64,000 bases of DNA from Ketogulonicigenium vulgare WSH-001. GTDB taxonomy: Bacteria; Pseudomonadota; Alphaproteobacteria; Rhodobacterales; Rhodobacteraceae. The stretch covers positions 1,483,501-1,547,500 of the forward strand of contig NC_017384.1 in NCBI RefSeq assembly GCF_000223375.1, in the 5' to 3' direction. How positions within the stretch are numbered: position 1 is the first letter of the stretch; every line of letters begins with the position of its first letter. Positions 1-8,600 of this stretch are shown one piece after another. The notes under the pieces were generated by a model that was not told the DNA's origin, ran no database searches, and worked only from the letters and a program-made list of their open reading frames with translations. The translations under genes and the position numbers were made by a program.

Positions 1-650
1 GCACGCTCGGGCGCGGCGGCAGCGGCAACATAGCGCCATGGCACGACCTTGCGCTCGGGCCAGCGCGCTTCGACATCGGCTTTGAACTGCTGCTCGGCGG
101 GTGTCAGGCGGGCCTTATGCGCATACCGTCCATCAGGCAGCGTCGGGATATTATCCGTCTGACCATAAAGGTTCATGACGGCTTCGACCTCGTCATAATA
201 GGGCGCGATATCGGCATAGGACAAAGGCCAGTCGACGCCGCTATCATGCAGGCTTGCGCTTTTGAAATCGTCATCCGACCAGCGCAGCAGGACGCGGCCG
301 AACATATGCGAACGACCGCCCATTTGTCGGCCGCGGCTCCATAAAAAGGGCGCGTCGGACGGCGTCGTATAGGGGTTTTTGCGGTCGTTCACATAGAAAT
401 CGCGCAGCCGACCGTTGAAGAATGTGGTTCTGGCCTGGCGCGCTTGACCGCGCAATGTGGCCATCGCGCGTTCCATAATATTCACCGGCGTTTGGCGCAC
501 ATGGATGCGCTTATCGAGGTCGTCCTGCGACACACGCGGCCCGGCCTCGAGCAGGACGACATTCAACCCTTGCGCGGTCAATGTGCGCGCGGCAAAGGCC
601 CCCGACGGGCCCGATCCAACCACGATTGCATCATATTGCCCAAGACTCAT
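1..650 (-). CDS. GMC-family oxidoreductase, N-terminal part (runs off the window)
   Basis: The reverse strand is open from an ATG at 648-650 to the window edge, about 216 codons. The N-terminus has the FAD-binding dinucleotide fold (VVGSGPSGAFAA at about residues 9-20, then a LLEAGPR strand end). A GMC-like stretch with WSRGRQMGGRSHMFGR follows, and then SGVDWPLSY and IAPYYDEVE, as in glucose-methanol-choline oxidoreductases. These flavoenzymes oxidise alcohols or sugars; the substrate cannot be read here. GGTGGAG lies about 7 bases before the ATG and fixes the start. The TetR gene just upstream reads the same way, and a palindrome lies 35 bases before the start codon. The C-terminal catalytic domain is outside the window. 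Confidence 0.85.
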   Translation of the reverse strand, partial: MSLGQYDAIVVGSGPSGAFAARTLTAQGLNVVLLEAGPRVSQDDLDKRIHVRQTPVNIMERAMATLRGQARQARTTFFNGRLRDFYVNDRKNPYTTPSDAPFLWSRGRQMGGRSHMFGRVLLRWSDDDFKSASLHDSGVDWPLSYADIAPYYDEVEAVMNLYGQTDNIPTLPDGRYAHKARLTPAEQQFKADVEARWPERKVVPWRYVAAAAAPER

Positions 651-684
651 TTTTTCAGCTCCACCGTCAATCAATACAGCAGAT

Positions 685-700
685 TGAAACATAAGTTTCA
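685..700. promoter_or_regulatory. Palindromic operator candidate before the GMC gene
   Basis: TGAAAC-ATAA-GTTTCA is a perfect inverted repeat with 6-base arms, 35-50 bases upstream of the GMC start codon at 650. A related, imperfect copy occurs at 1618-1634 before the isochorismatase-like gene. That is what one expects for an operator of the TetR-family protein encoded between the two sites. The palindrome is seen; the regulator pairing is inferred. Confidence 0.5.
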
Positions 701-760
701 TTCAGGGCAAGCGTGATCGCCCTATTGCGGACAAGTCTGTCACCCGCCGCCGCAAAACGA

Positions 761-1498
761 TCAAGGATTGGGCGCTACCTTCAGCACGATGAACTCGCTG
801 CTGCTCGGCCAGGCCGGCGGCGCGGTCAAGCCGCCGATACTATAGGCAATAATCGCTTGCAGCGCATAGGCACGATCCTCGGGCGATTGGATGGCCGAAC
901 CGGGCCCCACACCCAGAAAACGCAGCTTGCCGACCAAGGGATCGCAGTCGGCCAGAATATGGATGACCGACCCGCGCAACAACTCGTACCGCCACGCCAC
1001 TTCCGAGCGTGAAAGCTCGGGCAGGCTGCGCGCCAGCTGATTGACAAAAAGCTGGGCGACGGAGTCAAAGGAGTTGTGAACGAACTGATTGACCTCGGTC
1101 GCAAGCTCGGCCCGCATATGCTGCAACGCCCGAAGGAAAAGACTACTGCCCGTTTTCTCATCGATATCGTCGATCATCGGCTGTGCAAGACAGGCGATAA
1201 TGCGTTCAACAGGCACTGGCGCGGCGCCATATTCTTCGATCGCAGCGCGCAGCAAAGTCTCGCGGTGACGATTCACCGGCTCGAGAATCCCCAGCAAGGC
1301 CTGACGCGTCAGGTCACTTTTTGAGCGGAAATAATAGTTGACCGCAGCGATATTCACCCCTGTCGCATGGCAGATATCGCGGACCGTTGTCGCCCTAACC
1401 CCTTTGCGCGCAACCAGAATCTTGGTCGCTTCCATAATTCTGTCGCGGGTGCTTTCGCTGCCCTGCGGCGCGGCATCATGAAGTTCGGCAGCTTTCAT
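761..1498 (-). CDS. TetR/AcrR-family transcriptional regulator
   Basis: This is a 245-residue one-component repressor. The N-terminal helix-turn-helix domain spans about residues 18-65 (RDRIMEATKILVARKGV, then TTVRDICHATGVNIAAVNYYFRSKSDL), followed by a helical ligand-binding domain. The frame stays open to 1609, but the ATG at 1498 was chosen because the TetR domain begins normally there and the extra 37 residues look like leader sequence. It lies between the GMC oxidoreductase and the isochorismatase-like gene. Similar palindromes at 685-700 and 1618-1634 suggest it controls both. The ligand is unknown. Confidence 0.85.
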   Translation of the reverse strand: MKAAELHDAAPQGSESTRDRIMEATKILVARKGVRATTVRDICHATGVNIAAVNYYFRSKSDLTRQALLGILEPVNRHRETLLRAAIEEYGAAPVPVERIIACLAQPMIDDIDEKTGSSLFLRALQHMRAELATEVNQFVHNSFDSVAQLFVNQLARSLPELSRSEVAWRYELLRGSVIHILADCDPLVGKLRFLGVGPGSAIQSPEDRAYALQAIIAYSIGGLTAPPAWPSSSEFIVLKVAPNP

Positions 1499-1617
1499 GC
1501 GTTCATTCTCATTCGTGATTATGCGCCCGGATTGCCTTTGGCTTTTCCTGCTCGACGGTCGGTTTACACTATACATGATATCGTTGACAGAAAAGGCGAC
1601 GCGAGTCATAAATTTGT

Positions 1618-1634
1618 TTGAAACTGTTGTTTAA
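1618..1634. promoter_or_regulatory. Second copy of the TetR-type operator, before the isochorismatase-like gene
   Basis: TTGAAACTGTTGTTTAA repeats the pattern of the site at 685-700 (TTGAAAC, four bases, GTTT) with one changed arm position. It ends 14 bases before the start codon at 1649, so binding here would block transcription or initiation. The match is visual. Confidence 0.4.
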
Positions 1635-1648
1635 TACATTGGACTCGC

Positions 1649-2311
1649 ATGGAACTCTCTGACAAGACGGCCCGCCAAATGTACGAGGGCATTCGTCAAA
1701 ACCCGCCCCGCAAACCCTTTGGCCTGGGCGAGCGGGTTGCATTGGTCAATATCGACCTGCAGCGCGCCTATACGGATGTGGGCAGCTTCAAAACAGCCTA
1801 CACCGGCCATCCCCAGCAGATGGATCACATCAACACCCTGACCGATGTCTGCCGCCAACTGGGCGCCCCCGTAATTTGGACCTATGTGGCGTATTTGCCC
1901 CATTCCGAGGATGCTGGCCTATGGGGGACGCGGACGGACACGCCGGACTCGTTGCAAAATATCAAGGACGGCAGCCCCCGCGCCGAACTGGACCCACGCC
2001 TGAACATTGCCGACAGTGATATCAAGCTGCGCAAGCATATGGCGTCGGTCTTTACCGAGACGCTGTTGCCGTCGCTCTTTACCTTTAAAAAGGTGGACAC
2101 GGTTATCCTGACTGGTGGATCGACCTCGGGCTGCGTGCGCGCCTCGGCGGTCGAGGCGCTCTCGCGTAGTTACCGCGCCATCGTGGTCGAAGAATGCGTC
2201 GCCGACAAACACGAAAGCCCCCATTTTGCCAGCCTTTACGACATCTGCGCGAAATATGGCGACGTCATGGGGATCGACGCCGTGCTGACCGAGCTGCGCG
2301 GGCGCCTGTAA
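1649..2311 (+). CDS. Isochorismatase-family cysteine hydrolase
   Basis: A 220-residue cytosolic hydrolase of the isochorismatase/N-carbamoylsarcosine amidase fold. The catalytic triad is visible: Asp36 in VNIDLQRAY, Lys129 in IKLRKHMASVF, and Cys162 in the GGSTSGCVRASA nucleophile turn. Family members hydrolyse amides, carbamoyl groups or the isochorismate ether; C-terminal patterns such as VVEECVADKHESPH favour the amidase branch. The start codon lies 14 bases after the candidate TetR operator. Its neighbour is a GMC oxidoreductase, so a small catabolic pathway is plausible, but the substrate is not readable. Confidence 0.8.
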   Translation: MELSDKTARQMYEGIRQNPPRKPFGLGERVALVNIDLQRAYTDVGSFKTAYTGHPQQMDHINTLTDVCRQLGAPVIWTYVAYLPHSEDAGLWGTRTDTPDSLQNIKDGSPRAELDPRLNIADSDIKLRKHMASVFTETLLPSLFTFKKVDTVILTGGSTSGCVRASAVEALSRSYRAIVVEECVADKHESPHFASLYDICAKYGDVMGIDAVLTELRGRL

Positions 2312-2348
2312 CCTGCCTGACGTTTCAGATTGCGCATTGCAATCCATA

Positions 2349-2375
2349 GGCTGCGCCCGTTTCACTGGCGCAGCC
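2349..2375 (+). terminator. Strong hairpin after the isochorismatase-like gene
   Basis: GGCTGCGCC, a 9-base loop, then GGCGCAGCC form a perfect 9-bp stem 38 bases after the stop codon. The stem is followed by TCGTAAAAAA rather than a T run on the plus strand, so it is a transcript-end or stabilising hairpin and not a textbook intrinsic terminator. Confidence 0.5.
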
Positions 2376-2594
2376 TCGTAAAAAAGGGCCGTTTCAGGGA
2401 TCTGCGATCTTCGACACGCCCAATGCCAAAGACCTGTTCAATGCGGCCCGGCGACACGCCCTTGACGAGGGGAATGCCACGTTCAAGCGGCTATATTCCT
2501 CTTTTGCAACGGCTAGCCCATACGCGACAGCGGATATACATTCTTTTTGACACCTCTTGTTCGGCTTTGTCCGCAGCATTAGCCTCAGGCGATC

Positions 2595-3545
2595 ATGAAC
2601 AACGCATTCTCGATCCAACGCCTCTTGCTATCGCCCAACATCACACTGCGGCATCTCGAGATTTTTGCCACGATGATGGACGGCTGGACCACGGCGGCGG
2701 TGGCCGAGCGTCTCGAGATCACCCAGCCCGCGGTATCCCAAAGCATCAAGCAATTGGAACAAGCGCTCAATGTCACCTTGTTCGAACGCGTTGGTCGTCG
2801 CCTCAGCCCGACCAATAGCGCCGTTATTTTACATAGCGATGTGCGACAAGTTTTTCGCGCCATGCGTGCGCTGGAAATCCGCGCCGAGGGCCTGTCAAAG
2901 GGGTCATCCGGGCAGCTACGCATCATCTCGACACCGCCCTTGGGCTATTCCTATGCCCCGCTAGCGCTGGCGCGCATCTTGCAAACCAACAGTGAGATTG
3001 CGACCGAATACGAGGTCGTGCGCATGACAGAGCTGCGCGACGCCGTGCAATCGGGGCGCATGGATCTGGGGCTGGCCGTGTTCGAGGGCAATATCGAAAC
3101 CGCGCTGAACGTGACCCCGATCCACCGCACGCGCATGGTGGCCGTGGTGCCCCGCAGCAGCCCCCTAAGCGAAAAGCACGCCATCTCGCCCGAGGATCTG
3201 CACGCGCAGCCCTATATCGGCCTCGCAGGCGACAGCAACCTGGGGCAGTTGATCCGGTCGGCCTTTACCGAGCGCCAAGCGGACTATCACCCAAGGCTGG
3301 AGGTGCGCTATTGCGCGACCGCCGTCAACCTTGCGGAACGCGGCATCGGCACCGCAATGGTCGATCCCTATTCGGCATCGGCGCATGCCCTGCAAAACGT
3401 GGTCTGCCTGCCCTTTGTCCCCACGCGCGAGGTCTGGGCCTGCACATTGACCAGGCGCGGCGTTCCGTTCTCGTCGCCGCTGAAAGCCTTTATGGCGATC
3501 CTGCGCGAAGAAATGGAAAACCGCGTCGTCAGCCTGCCCGTTTGA
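2595..3545 (+). CDS. LysR-family transcriptional regulator
   Basis: A 316-residue LysR-type regulator. The winged helix-turn-helix lies at about residues 15-75 (LRHLEIFATMMDGWTTAAVAE, then ITQPAVSQSIKQLEQALNVTLFER). The rest matches a periplasmic-binding-protein-like effector domain, about residues 100-305. The length is typical. The nearest co-directional gene is the isochorismatase-like hydrolase 280 bases upstream. There is no divergent partner gene, which is unusual for LysR and suggests its original target was separated by the IS insertions just downstream. Confidence 0.85.
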   Translation: MNNAFSIQRLLLSPNITLRHLEIFATMMDGWTTAAVAERLEITQPAVSQSIKQLEQALNVTLFERVGRRLSPTNSAVILHSDVRQVFRAMRALEIRAEGLSKGSSGQLRIISTPPLGYSYAPLALARILQTNSEIATEYEVVRMTELRDAVQSGRMDLGLAVFEGNIETALNVTPIHRTRMVAVVPRSSPLSEKHAISPEDLHAQPYIGLAGDSNLGQLIRSAFTERQADYHPRLEVRYCATAVNLAERGIGTAMVDPYSASAHALQNVVCLPFVPTREVWACTLTRRGVPFSSPLKAFMAILREEMENRVVSLPV

Positions 3546-3785
3546 GCCGCGCGCGGCGCTTTTGTATATGCGGCCTGATCCGCATGAGGGGCCCGCAGCG
3601 CAGAGGGTAGCGATTTTTGCGCGCGCACGTCAGCCGATCTCTCGGGGTGGCCGCGGCATCGGCAAGCCGCCCCGATTGCAGCAGCGTGGCAACCTATCAA
3701 AGTCCCTTCCAAAAGCAGCCCCAGCCTTGGCACCATATCGAAAATGCTTTGCGCATCCGCGTGATTACTCGCCAGCTGCTTTTGC
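3546..3785. other. Gene-poor stretch between lysR and the IS3 element
   Basis: No convincing gene is seen. The minus strand stays open across most of it with a protein-like stretch near 3640-3785. This could be the tail of a gene cut by the IS, but I recognise no family. Confidence 0.4.
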
Positions 3786-3845
3786 AGAGTGCTCCTCCCC
3801 CTGTGAATTGGTCCGCTGTTATGTTTAGGAAACGGAGGATCAAGA

Positions 3846-4124
3846 ATGGCAAACAAGCGGCCGAAGGCGGAAGAGATTGTCTCGAAGTTGCGGCAGGTTG
3901 AGGTTCTGATGGGGCAAGGTTTGTCCCGTCTTGACGCGGTCAGGCGTATCGGCGTTGTCGAGCAGACGTATTACCGCTGGCGCAAGCAATACGGTGGGAT
4001 GGGCGTGGGTCAGATGAAGGAACTGAAGCGCCTTCAATAAGAGAATGAACTGCTCGGGCGTGCGGTGTCTGACCTGACGCTGGATAAGCTGATCCTGACG
4101 GAGGCCGCGCGGGGAAACTTTTAA
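3846..4124 (+). pseudogene. IS3-family transposase orfA, broken
   Basis: The helix-turn-helix part of an IS3 transposase: KAEEIVSKLRQVEVLMGQG, YYRWRKQYGGMGV, KELKRLQ. A TAA stop at 4038-4040 interrupts the reading frame. The family continuation (ENELLGRAVSDLT) follows directly, and then one extra base at about 4080 is needed to restore LDKLILTEAARGNF, which ends at a stop at 4123-4125. Two separate lesions therefore break the normal orfA and its programmed frameshift into orfB. GGAG 8 bases upstream supports the start. Confidence 0.75.
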
Positions 4125-4198
4125 GCCACGCTCGCCGCCGGGCCTGCATTGACCATGTCCGCAGTGAGCTGGGCGTTTCCGAGCGTCGGGCCTGCCAA

Positions 4199-4972
4199 GT
4201 GCTGCGCCAGCATCGCTCGACACAGCGCAAGCTGCCGCGAGGGCGGACGGACGAAGATCGCCTGGTCGCCGACATGATTGAGTTGGCCAGGCAATATGGC
4301 CGCTACGGCTATCGCCGGATTGCGGCCTTGTTGCGGAATGCCGGATGGCAGGTGAACGACAAGAGGGTCGAGCGCCTATGGCGGCGAGAGGGGCTGAAGG
4401 TGCCGATAAAGCAACCGAAGAAGGGCCGACTATGGCTGAACGACGGATCCTGCGTCCGGTTGCGGCCGCAATACCGGGATCATGTTTGGTCGTATGATTT
4501 TGTTCACTGCCGCACCGATGACGGCAAGGTGTTTCGGACGCTGAACATCCTTGATGAGTTCAGCCGCGAATGCCTGACGATCAGGGTGCGGCGCAAGTTG
4601 AACTCGACAGACGTGATCGATGCGCTGACAGACCTGTTCATCTTGCGCGGCGTGCCAGCCTTCATCCGTTCCGACAATGGCCCGGAGTTCATAGCCCTCG
4701 CTGTTCGGGACTGGATCAGCGCCGTCGGCGCAGAAACGGCCTACATTGAACCCGGATCGCCCTGGGAGAATGGCTACTGCGAAAGCTTCAACGCCCGTTT
4801 CCGCGATGAAATGCTGAACGGGGAGGTCTTCTACAGCCTCCGCGAGGCACAGATCCTGATCGAACAGTGGAGGAAGCATTACAACACGAAACGACCACAC
4901 AGCGCATTGGGCTACAGACCACCGGCCCCGGAAGCCATCATCGCGATGGGCCAGAGGCTGGTCATCCACTAA
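4199..4972 (+). CDS. IS3-family transposase orfB (DDE integrase)
   Basis: A 257-residue rve-type integrase core. It opens with RGRTDEDRLVADMIELA and the HTH_21 segment GRYGYRRIAALLRNAGW. The DDE triad follows: Asp in WSYDFVHCRTDDGK, Asp in FIRSDNGPEFIA, and Glu in ENGYCESFNARFRDE. The annotated GTG at 4199 is only the first start-like codon; in intact elements this frame is entered by ribosomal frameshifting from orfA, and it is open further upstream. Because orfA is broken, the integrase is probably silent or made only in a short form. Confidence 0.8.
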   Translation: MLRQHRSTQRKLPRGRTDEDRLVADMIELARQYGRYGYRRIAALLRNAGWQVNDKRVERLWRREGLKVPIKQPKKGRLWLNDGSCVRLRPQYRDHVWSYDFVHCRTDDGKVFRTLNILDEFSRECLTIRVRRKLNSTDVIDALTDLFILRGVPAFIRSDNGPEFIALAVRDWISAVGAETAYIEPGSPWENGYCESFNARFRDEMLNGEVFYSLREAQILIEQWRKHYNTKRPHSALGYRPPAPEAIIAMGQRLVIH

Positions 4973-4999
4973 CTTTCAAAATGGAGCACTCAAGTGGGG

Positions 5000-5155
5000 C
5001 TGATCATTTCCATTGAGAATTGAACCATGTGACCCTTCCCCAACGCGGTGAGCGACGGGGGGACAAGGAGTGATTCACATGGGACTTTTGAATGTCATTC
5101 GCCGGATGGCTCTGCGAGAGAAGCTACCGATCCGCGAGATCGCGCGTCGCACAGG
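5000..5155 (+). pseudogene. IS21-family relic: left end plus istA N-terminus
   Basis: An ATG at 5079 preceded by GGACAAGGAG opens MGLLNVIRRMALREKL and then PIREIARRTG, the characteristic first 26 or so residues of IS21-type IstA helix-turn-helix transposases. The similarity stops abruptly at about 5155, where unrelated sequence begins. The bases from about 5000 look like the IS21 leader. Only this end survives, so a deletion or a later insertion removed the rest. Confidence 0.65.
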
Positions 5156-5422
5156 TTCTCCAACCAGATTGGCGGGTTTCCCGACCTTACTGCTGTCTTC
5201 GTGGTCATCACAGAAATTGTGGACACAGTGCTGGGCGGCGTGATCCTCGCAAGATTCCGCATTGCCATAGCGCTTGCGCGCGAGCCATTGTTCCGGCTGG
5301 GGACCCATGGCGCCGGTACCAATTGCCGCGACCGAGGGGGCTACGTCGGCCTTGTCATGGTACTGCTCGGGCTTCTGAATGTACTGGCCGCCCCGCTGGT
5401 AGCACTTCTGCTTGGATGTACC

Positions 5423-6445
5423 ATGAAACACACAACGCGTCTGTCCCTGTCTTTCAATCGCATCGCCGCCGCTGGGCGCGATGCGCTCGCCTCCGCGGTC
5501 GCCGGCGCGCTGGCTTGGCTGCTTGCCAGTGGGCTATTCGGCCATACCCATCCGGTCTTCGCCATCGTGACTGCCATTGTCTGCCTTGCTCCTGGCCTGC
5601 CCAATCACGGGCGGCAGGCGGTGGGTATAATGCTCGGTGTCGCAATCGGCATTCTGATGGGCGAGCTGGCGTTGCTGGTCCCAGACAGCCTGATGGGGGC
5701 CGGAGCGCTGGCACTATTGCGCATGTCGGGAGCCGTGCTGTGCTCAATCCTGATCGCCTCTGCCTTCGGCCTGCCCGCAGTGGTGCCGATCCAGGCCGGC
5801 GTCTCGGCAGTGCTGGTGTTGGCGATGGGGCCGGAGAACGCGGGATGGCACAGGATGCAAGACGTGTTCGTCGGCGCTGGTGTGGGTCTTCTGTTCAGCC
5901 AAATTCTGCTGACGCCTGATCCACTGCGCCAGGTCGACGGTGCCATGCACAATCTCCTGCTGCGGATTGGGACGGCACTCAAAACTGCGGCCAGCGCAGT
6001 GCAGAACGCCGATCCGACTAAGGCGGACACCGCGCTCGGCCTGATCATGCAGGCGCAGGAAGACCTGGTGTTGCTACGCGATGGTGCCGATGCTGCGCGT
6101 TATGCCGCCCGCTGGTCTTTGCGCGGACGTCTGGCCGCCGGTCCCGTCACGGCAGCGGCCGATCAGAGCGAACATGACGCGATCCGTATCTGTGCTGCGG
6201 CGCTTTTGCTTGGCGACGCGCTGCATGAGGCCTTGCGCCAGGGAAGCCGGCAGCCTCCCGGCCTCGCAAGCCACCTGCAGATGCTTGGGGCACGTGCCAG
6301 CGGCAAGGCGGGCAACGACATTCTGCCTTATCGCAAAGGATCGCCAACAATCGGCCTCACAGACCCGGCATGGCTGCCATTGATCTCACCGTTGGACATT
6401 CTGAACAAAATGCTGCCAACGACGTGCGTGAAGTCGCCGCCCTGA
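5423..6445 (+). CDS. FUSC-type (aromatic acid exporter-like) inner-membrane protein
   Basis: About 340 residues from the ATG at 5423. Five or six hydrophobic segments fill the first half (for example ALASAVAGALAWLLASGLF, VGIMLGVAIGILMG and VGAGVGLLFSQILLTPDPL), followed by a soluble alpha-helical tail. This matches half-size FUSC/ArAE proteins associated with efflux of aromatic acids or amphiphiles. The frame is open back to 5048, but that upstream part runs through the IS21 relic and then through a stretch of unknown origin (5156-5422), so the long form is probably a scar. No good ribosome binding site marks 5423. The adjacent aldehyde dehydrogenase is consistent with aromatic metabolism. 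Confidence 0.6.
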   Translation: MKHTTRLSLSFNRIAAAGRDALASAVAGALAWLLASGLFGHTHPVFAIVTAIVCLAPGLPNHGRQAVGIMLGVAIGILMGELALLVPDSLMGAGALALLRMSGAVLCSILIASAFGLPAVVPIQAGVSAVLVLAMGPENAGWHRMQDVFVGAGVGLLFSQILLTPDPLRQVDGAMHNLLLRIGTALKTAASAVQNADPTKADTALGLIMQAQEDLVLLRDGADAARYAARWSLRGRLAAGPVTAAADQSEHDAIRICAAALLLGDALHEALRQGSRQPPGLASHLQMLGARASGKAGNDILPYRKGSPTIGLTDPAWLPLISPLDILNKMLPTTCVKSPP

Positions 6446-7057
6446 TCAGCAGCACAGCCCCTCGCACAGGGCCTCAAGCGCAGCTTCAACGGCATTCGCG
6501 CCGACCTTTTCTGGCAGCAGGAGGCCATCCAGCGTCAGCAGGGTCAATCCATGCATTTGCGCCCAGCAGGCGGCCGCCTGACCCTGTACCGGTCGTTTTC
6601 GGAAAATACCTGCGGATTGGCCGCGTTCCAGCAGCTCGACGACGATCTCGAACGTACTAAGCGCGCGGGGGTCCGTGTGCAGCCGGGTCGCGCTGGTGAC
6701 CTCGGGGCCGAACATAAGCCGATAGAGCGCCGCGTTGCCTTGGCCAAAGCCCAGATAGGCCTTTGCCATCGCGTCGAACTCTGCCTCGATGCCGCCGGGC
6801 AGTGCCTGCTGCGCCCGCTGCAATTCTTCGCGCAGGCGGTCGAAACCGATCAGCGCAAGCCCCGCCAACAGCTCCCCCTTGTCGGAGAAATGCTTGTAGG
6901 GGGCGGAGTGGCTGACGCCAGCCCGCCGCGCGACCTCCCGCAAGGTGAATTGCCAGCCGCCGGCCTCGGCCAGCATCTGCATCGCGGTATCGAGCAGGGC
7001 GCGTTTTAGATCGCCGTGGTGATAGGGGCGGGAGGGTGTCTCGGTCATCGGCTTCAT
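6446..7057 (-). CDS. TetR-family regulator, divergent from the aldehyde dehydrogenase gene
   Basis: 203 residues. The start YHHGDLKRALLDTAMQMLAEAGG, the helix-turn-helix FTLREVARRAGVSHSAPYKHFSDKGELLAGL (about residues 36-66) and a C-terminal WHG-type ligand domain match this TetR subgroup. It is transcribed away from the aldehyde dehydrogenase gene with 87 bases between the start codons, the usual geometry for a local repressor. Its stop codon touches the end of the convergent FUSC gene. It probably senses an aldehyde or a related aromatic; this is inferred from position only. Confidence 0.85.
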   Translation of the reverse strand: MKPMTETPSRPYHHGDLKRALLDTAMQMLAEAGGWQFTLREVARRAGVSHSAPYKHFSDKGELLAGLALIGFDRLREELQRAQQALPGGIEAEFDAMAKAYLGFGQGNAALYRLMFGPEVTSATRLHTDPRALSTFEIVVELLERGQSAGIFRKRPVQGQAAACWAQMHGLTLLTLDGLLLPEKVGANAVEAALEALCEGLCC

Positions 7058-7077
7058 GTTATCGGTGTCAATTTATG

Positions 7078-7106
7078 TTGACATCGTAAACTTTACGCCC
7101 TATGTC
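7078..7106 (+). promoter_or_regulatory. Sigma-70-like promoter for the aldehyde dehydrogenase gene
   Basis: TTGACA at 7078-7083, a 17-base spacer and TATGTC at 7101-7106 lie 39 bases before the ATG at 7145, inside the AT-rich TetR/dehydrogenase intergenic region. The -35 is perfect and the -10 weak. Confidence 0.45.
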
Positions 7107-7144
7107 AAGCACGATTATGTTTACAACAGAAACATGAGGCCGTC

Positions 7145-8560
7145 ATGACCCATTCCGATGCCGCCATTTCATCCCCGTTCGACGATATCCTTGCTGCCCA
7201 GCGTGCCGCCTTCCTGCAGGAAGGCCCGCCTGCGCTCGCCGCGCGCAAGGCCGACCTGAAGGGGCTGCGTGCGGCGATCCTCGCGCATCGCGACCAGATC
7301 GAACGCGCAGTGAACGCCGACTTCGGCCATCGCTCGCGGCACGAGACCGCGATGATGGAGATCATGACCGTGGTGCAGGGGATCGACTACCTATCGCGCA
7401 ACCTTCGCCGCTTCATGCGGCCAGAGCGGCGCCATGTCGCGCTCACTTTCCGCTTTGCCAGCGCGCGTGTCGAATATCAGCCGCTGGGCGTCATCGGCAT
7501 CGTGTCGCCCTGGAACTACCCTGTCGGACTGGCGCTGATGCCGCTTGCGACGGCGATCGCGGCAGGAAACCGGGCCATGATAAAGCCGTCGGAACTGACC
7601 CCGCAGACGAGTGCGCTGATCGCGACGATGCTGGGCAAGCTCTTCCCGCCCGATCAGGTTGCCGTAGTCGCCGGCGATGCCGAAGTGGGCGCGGCCTTCA
7701 CGGCGCTGCCGTTCGACCACCTGCTATTCACCGGCAGCACACGAGTGGGCAAGGCGGTGATGCGCGCCGCTGCGGAGAATCTGGTTCCCGTCACGCTGGA
7801 GCTTGGCGGCAAGTCGCCCGTCATCATCGCCCCCGGCCATGCCGATGATGCGACGGCCTCGGGGATCGCCTTCGGCAAATACGCCAATGCCGGCCAGACC
7901 TGCGTCGCGCCCGATTACGTCTTGGTCCATGCTGACGAGGTCGAGCCGTTCCGCGCGGCCTTCGACCGCGCCGTCTCGACGCTTTATCCGCAGGGAATAG
8001 CCAGCCCGGACTATACCTCGATCATCAACAAGCGGCACTTCGCCCGGCTCAACGGCCTGATCGAGGATGCGGCGGCGAAGGGCGCGCGTATCGTGCCGCT
8101 GGGCCGGCAGGCGGAGCCGCGTGCACACGCGCTGGCGCCCACGCTGATCCTCGACCCTACCGATGAGATGGAGGTCATGCAGGAGGAGATCTTCGGCCCC
8201 GTGCTGCCGGTCGTGACCTATCGGGATCTCGACGAGGCCATCGCCTATGTGAATGCCCGCCCTCGGCCGCTGGCCCTCTATTACTTCGGCGCCGACGATT
8301 CCGATCGCCGCAAGGTCCTCGCCCGCACCACCTCGGGCAATGTGGGGATCAACAACACGTTGATGCACTATGGGCAGGAGGATCTGCCCTTCGGCGGCGT
8401 CGGCCCGAGCGGGATGGGCGCGTATCATGGCATCGAGGGTTTCCGCACCATGAGCCATGCCAAGGGCATCTATGCCCAGGGCCGCTGGAACGCCGCCAGC
8501 CTGCTTCGCGCTCCCTTCGGCCGTTTCGCCGACAGGGTGTTCGGGTTCATTCTGCGCTGA
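7145..8560 (+). CDS. calB: Coniferyl-aldehyde-dehydrogenase-like NAD(P)+ aldehyde dehydrogenase
   Basis: A 471-residue class 3-like aldehyde dehydrogenase. Catalytic Glu219 sits in VTLELGGKSP and the nucleophile Cys253 in NAGQTCVAPDYV; the cofactor-binding FTGSTRVGKAV lies near residues 195-205. The N-terminus (FGHRSRHETAMMEI, GIDYLSRNLRRFMRPER) and the C-terminus (PFGGVGPSGMGAYHG) are those of the coniferyl aldehyde dehydrogenase subfamily, which oxidises phenylpropanoid aldehydes to acids. Long-chain or other aldehydes remain possible substrates. It is divergent from a TetR repressor and followed by a truncated alpha/beta hydrolase gene, so an aromatic catabolic cluster was probably cut here. 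Confidence 0.8.
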   Translation: MTHSDAAISSPFDDILAAQRAAFLQEGPPALAARKADLKGLRAAILAHRDQIERAVNADFGHRSRHETAMMEIMTVVQGIDYLSRNLRRFMRPERRHVALTFRFASARVEYQPLGVIGIVSPWNYPVGLALMPLATAIAAGNRAMIKPSELTPQTSALIATMLGKLFPPDQVAVVAGDAEVGAAFTALPFDHLLFTGSTRVGKAVMRAAAENLVPVTLELGGKSPVIIAPGHADDATASGIAFGKYANAGQTCVAPDYVLVHADEVEPFRAAFDRAVSTLYPQGIASPDYTSIINKRHFARLNGLIEDAAAKGARIVPLGRQAEPRAHALAPTLILDPTDEMEVMQEEIFGPVLPVVTYRDLDEAIAYVNARPRPLALYYFGADDSDRRKVLARTTSGNVGINNTLMHYGQEDLPFGGVGPSGMGAYHGIEGFRTMSHAKGIYAQGRWNAASLLRAPFGRFADRVFGFILR

Positions 8561-8600
8561 CGGTCCCCGCCATTACCGTCCGGATCAATGGACGATACCG

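Larger units (their letters stand above)
3786..4999 (+). mobile_element. IS3-family insertion sequence (boundaries approximate)
   Basis: An element of about 1.2 kb with the two-gene IS3 layout. A 9-base inverted pair, GAGTGCTCC at 3787-3795 and GGAGCACTC at 4983-4991, brackets the genes and may belong to the terminal repeats; I could not define the exact ends or a target duplication. The copy carries lesions in orfA and is probably unable to transpose alone. An IS21-family relic begins immediately to the right. Confidence 0.65.

Noticed and set aside
5048..5422. Upstream extension of the FUSC gene
   Set aside because: It passes through the IS21 istA relic and the junction after it; the family-like protein begins at 5423. 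I could not identify the 5156-5422 segment.
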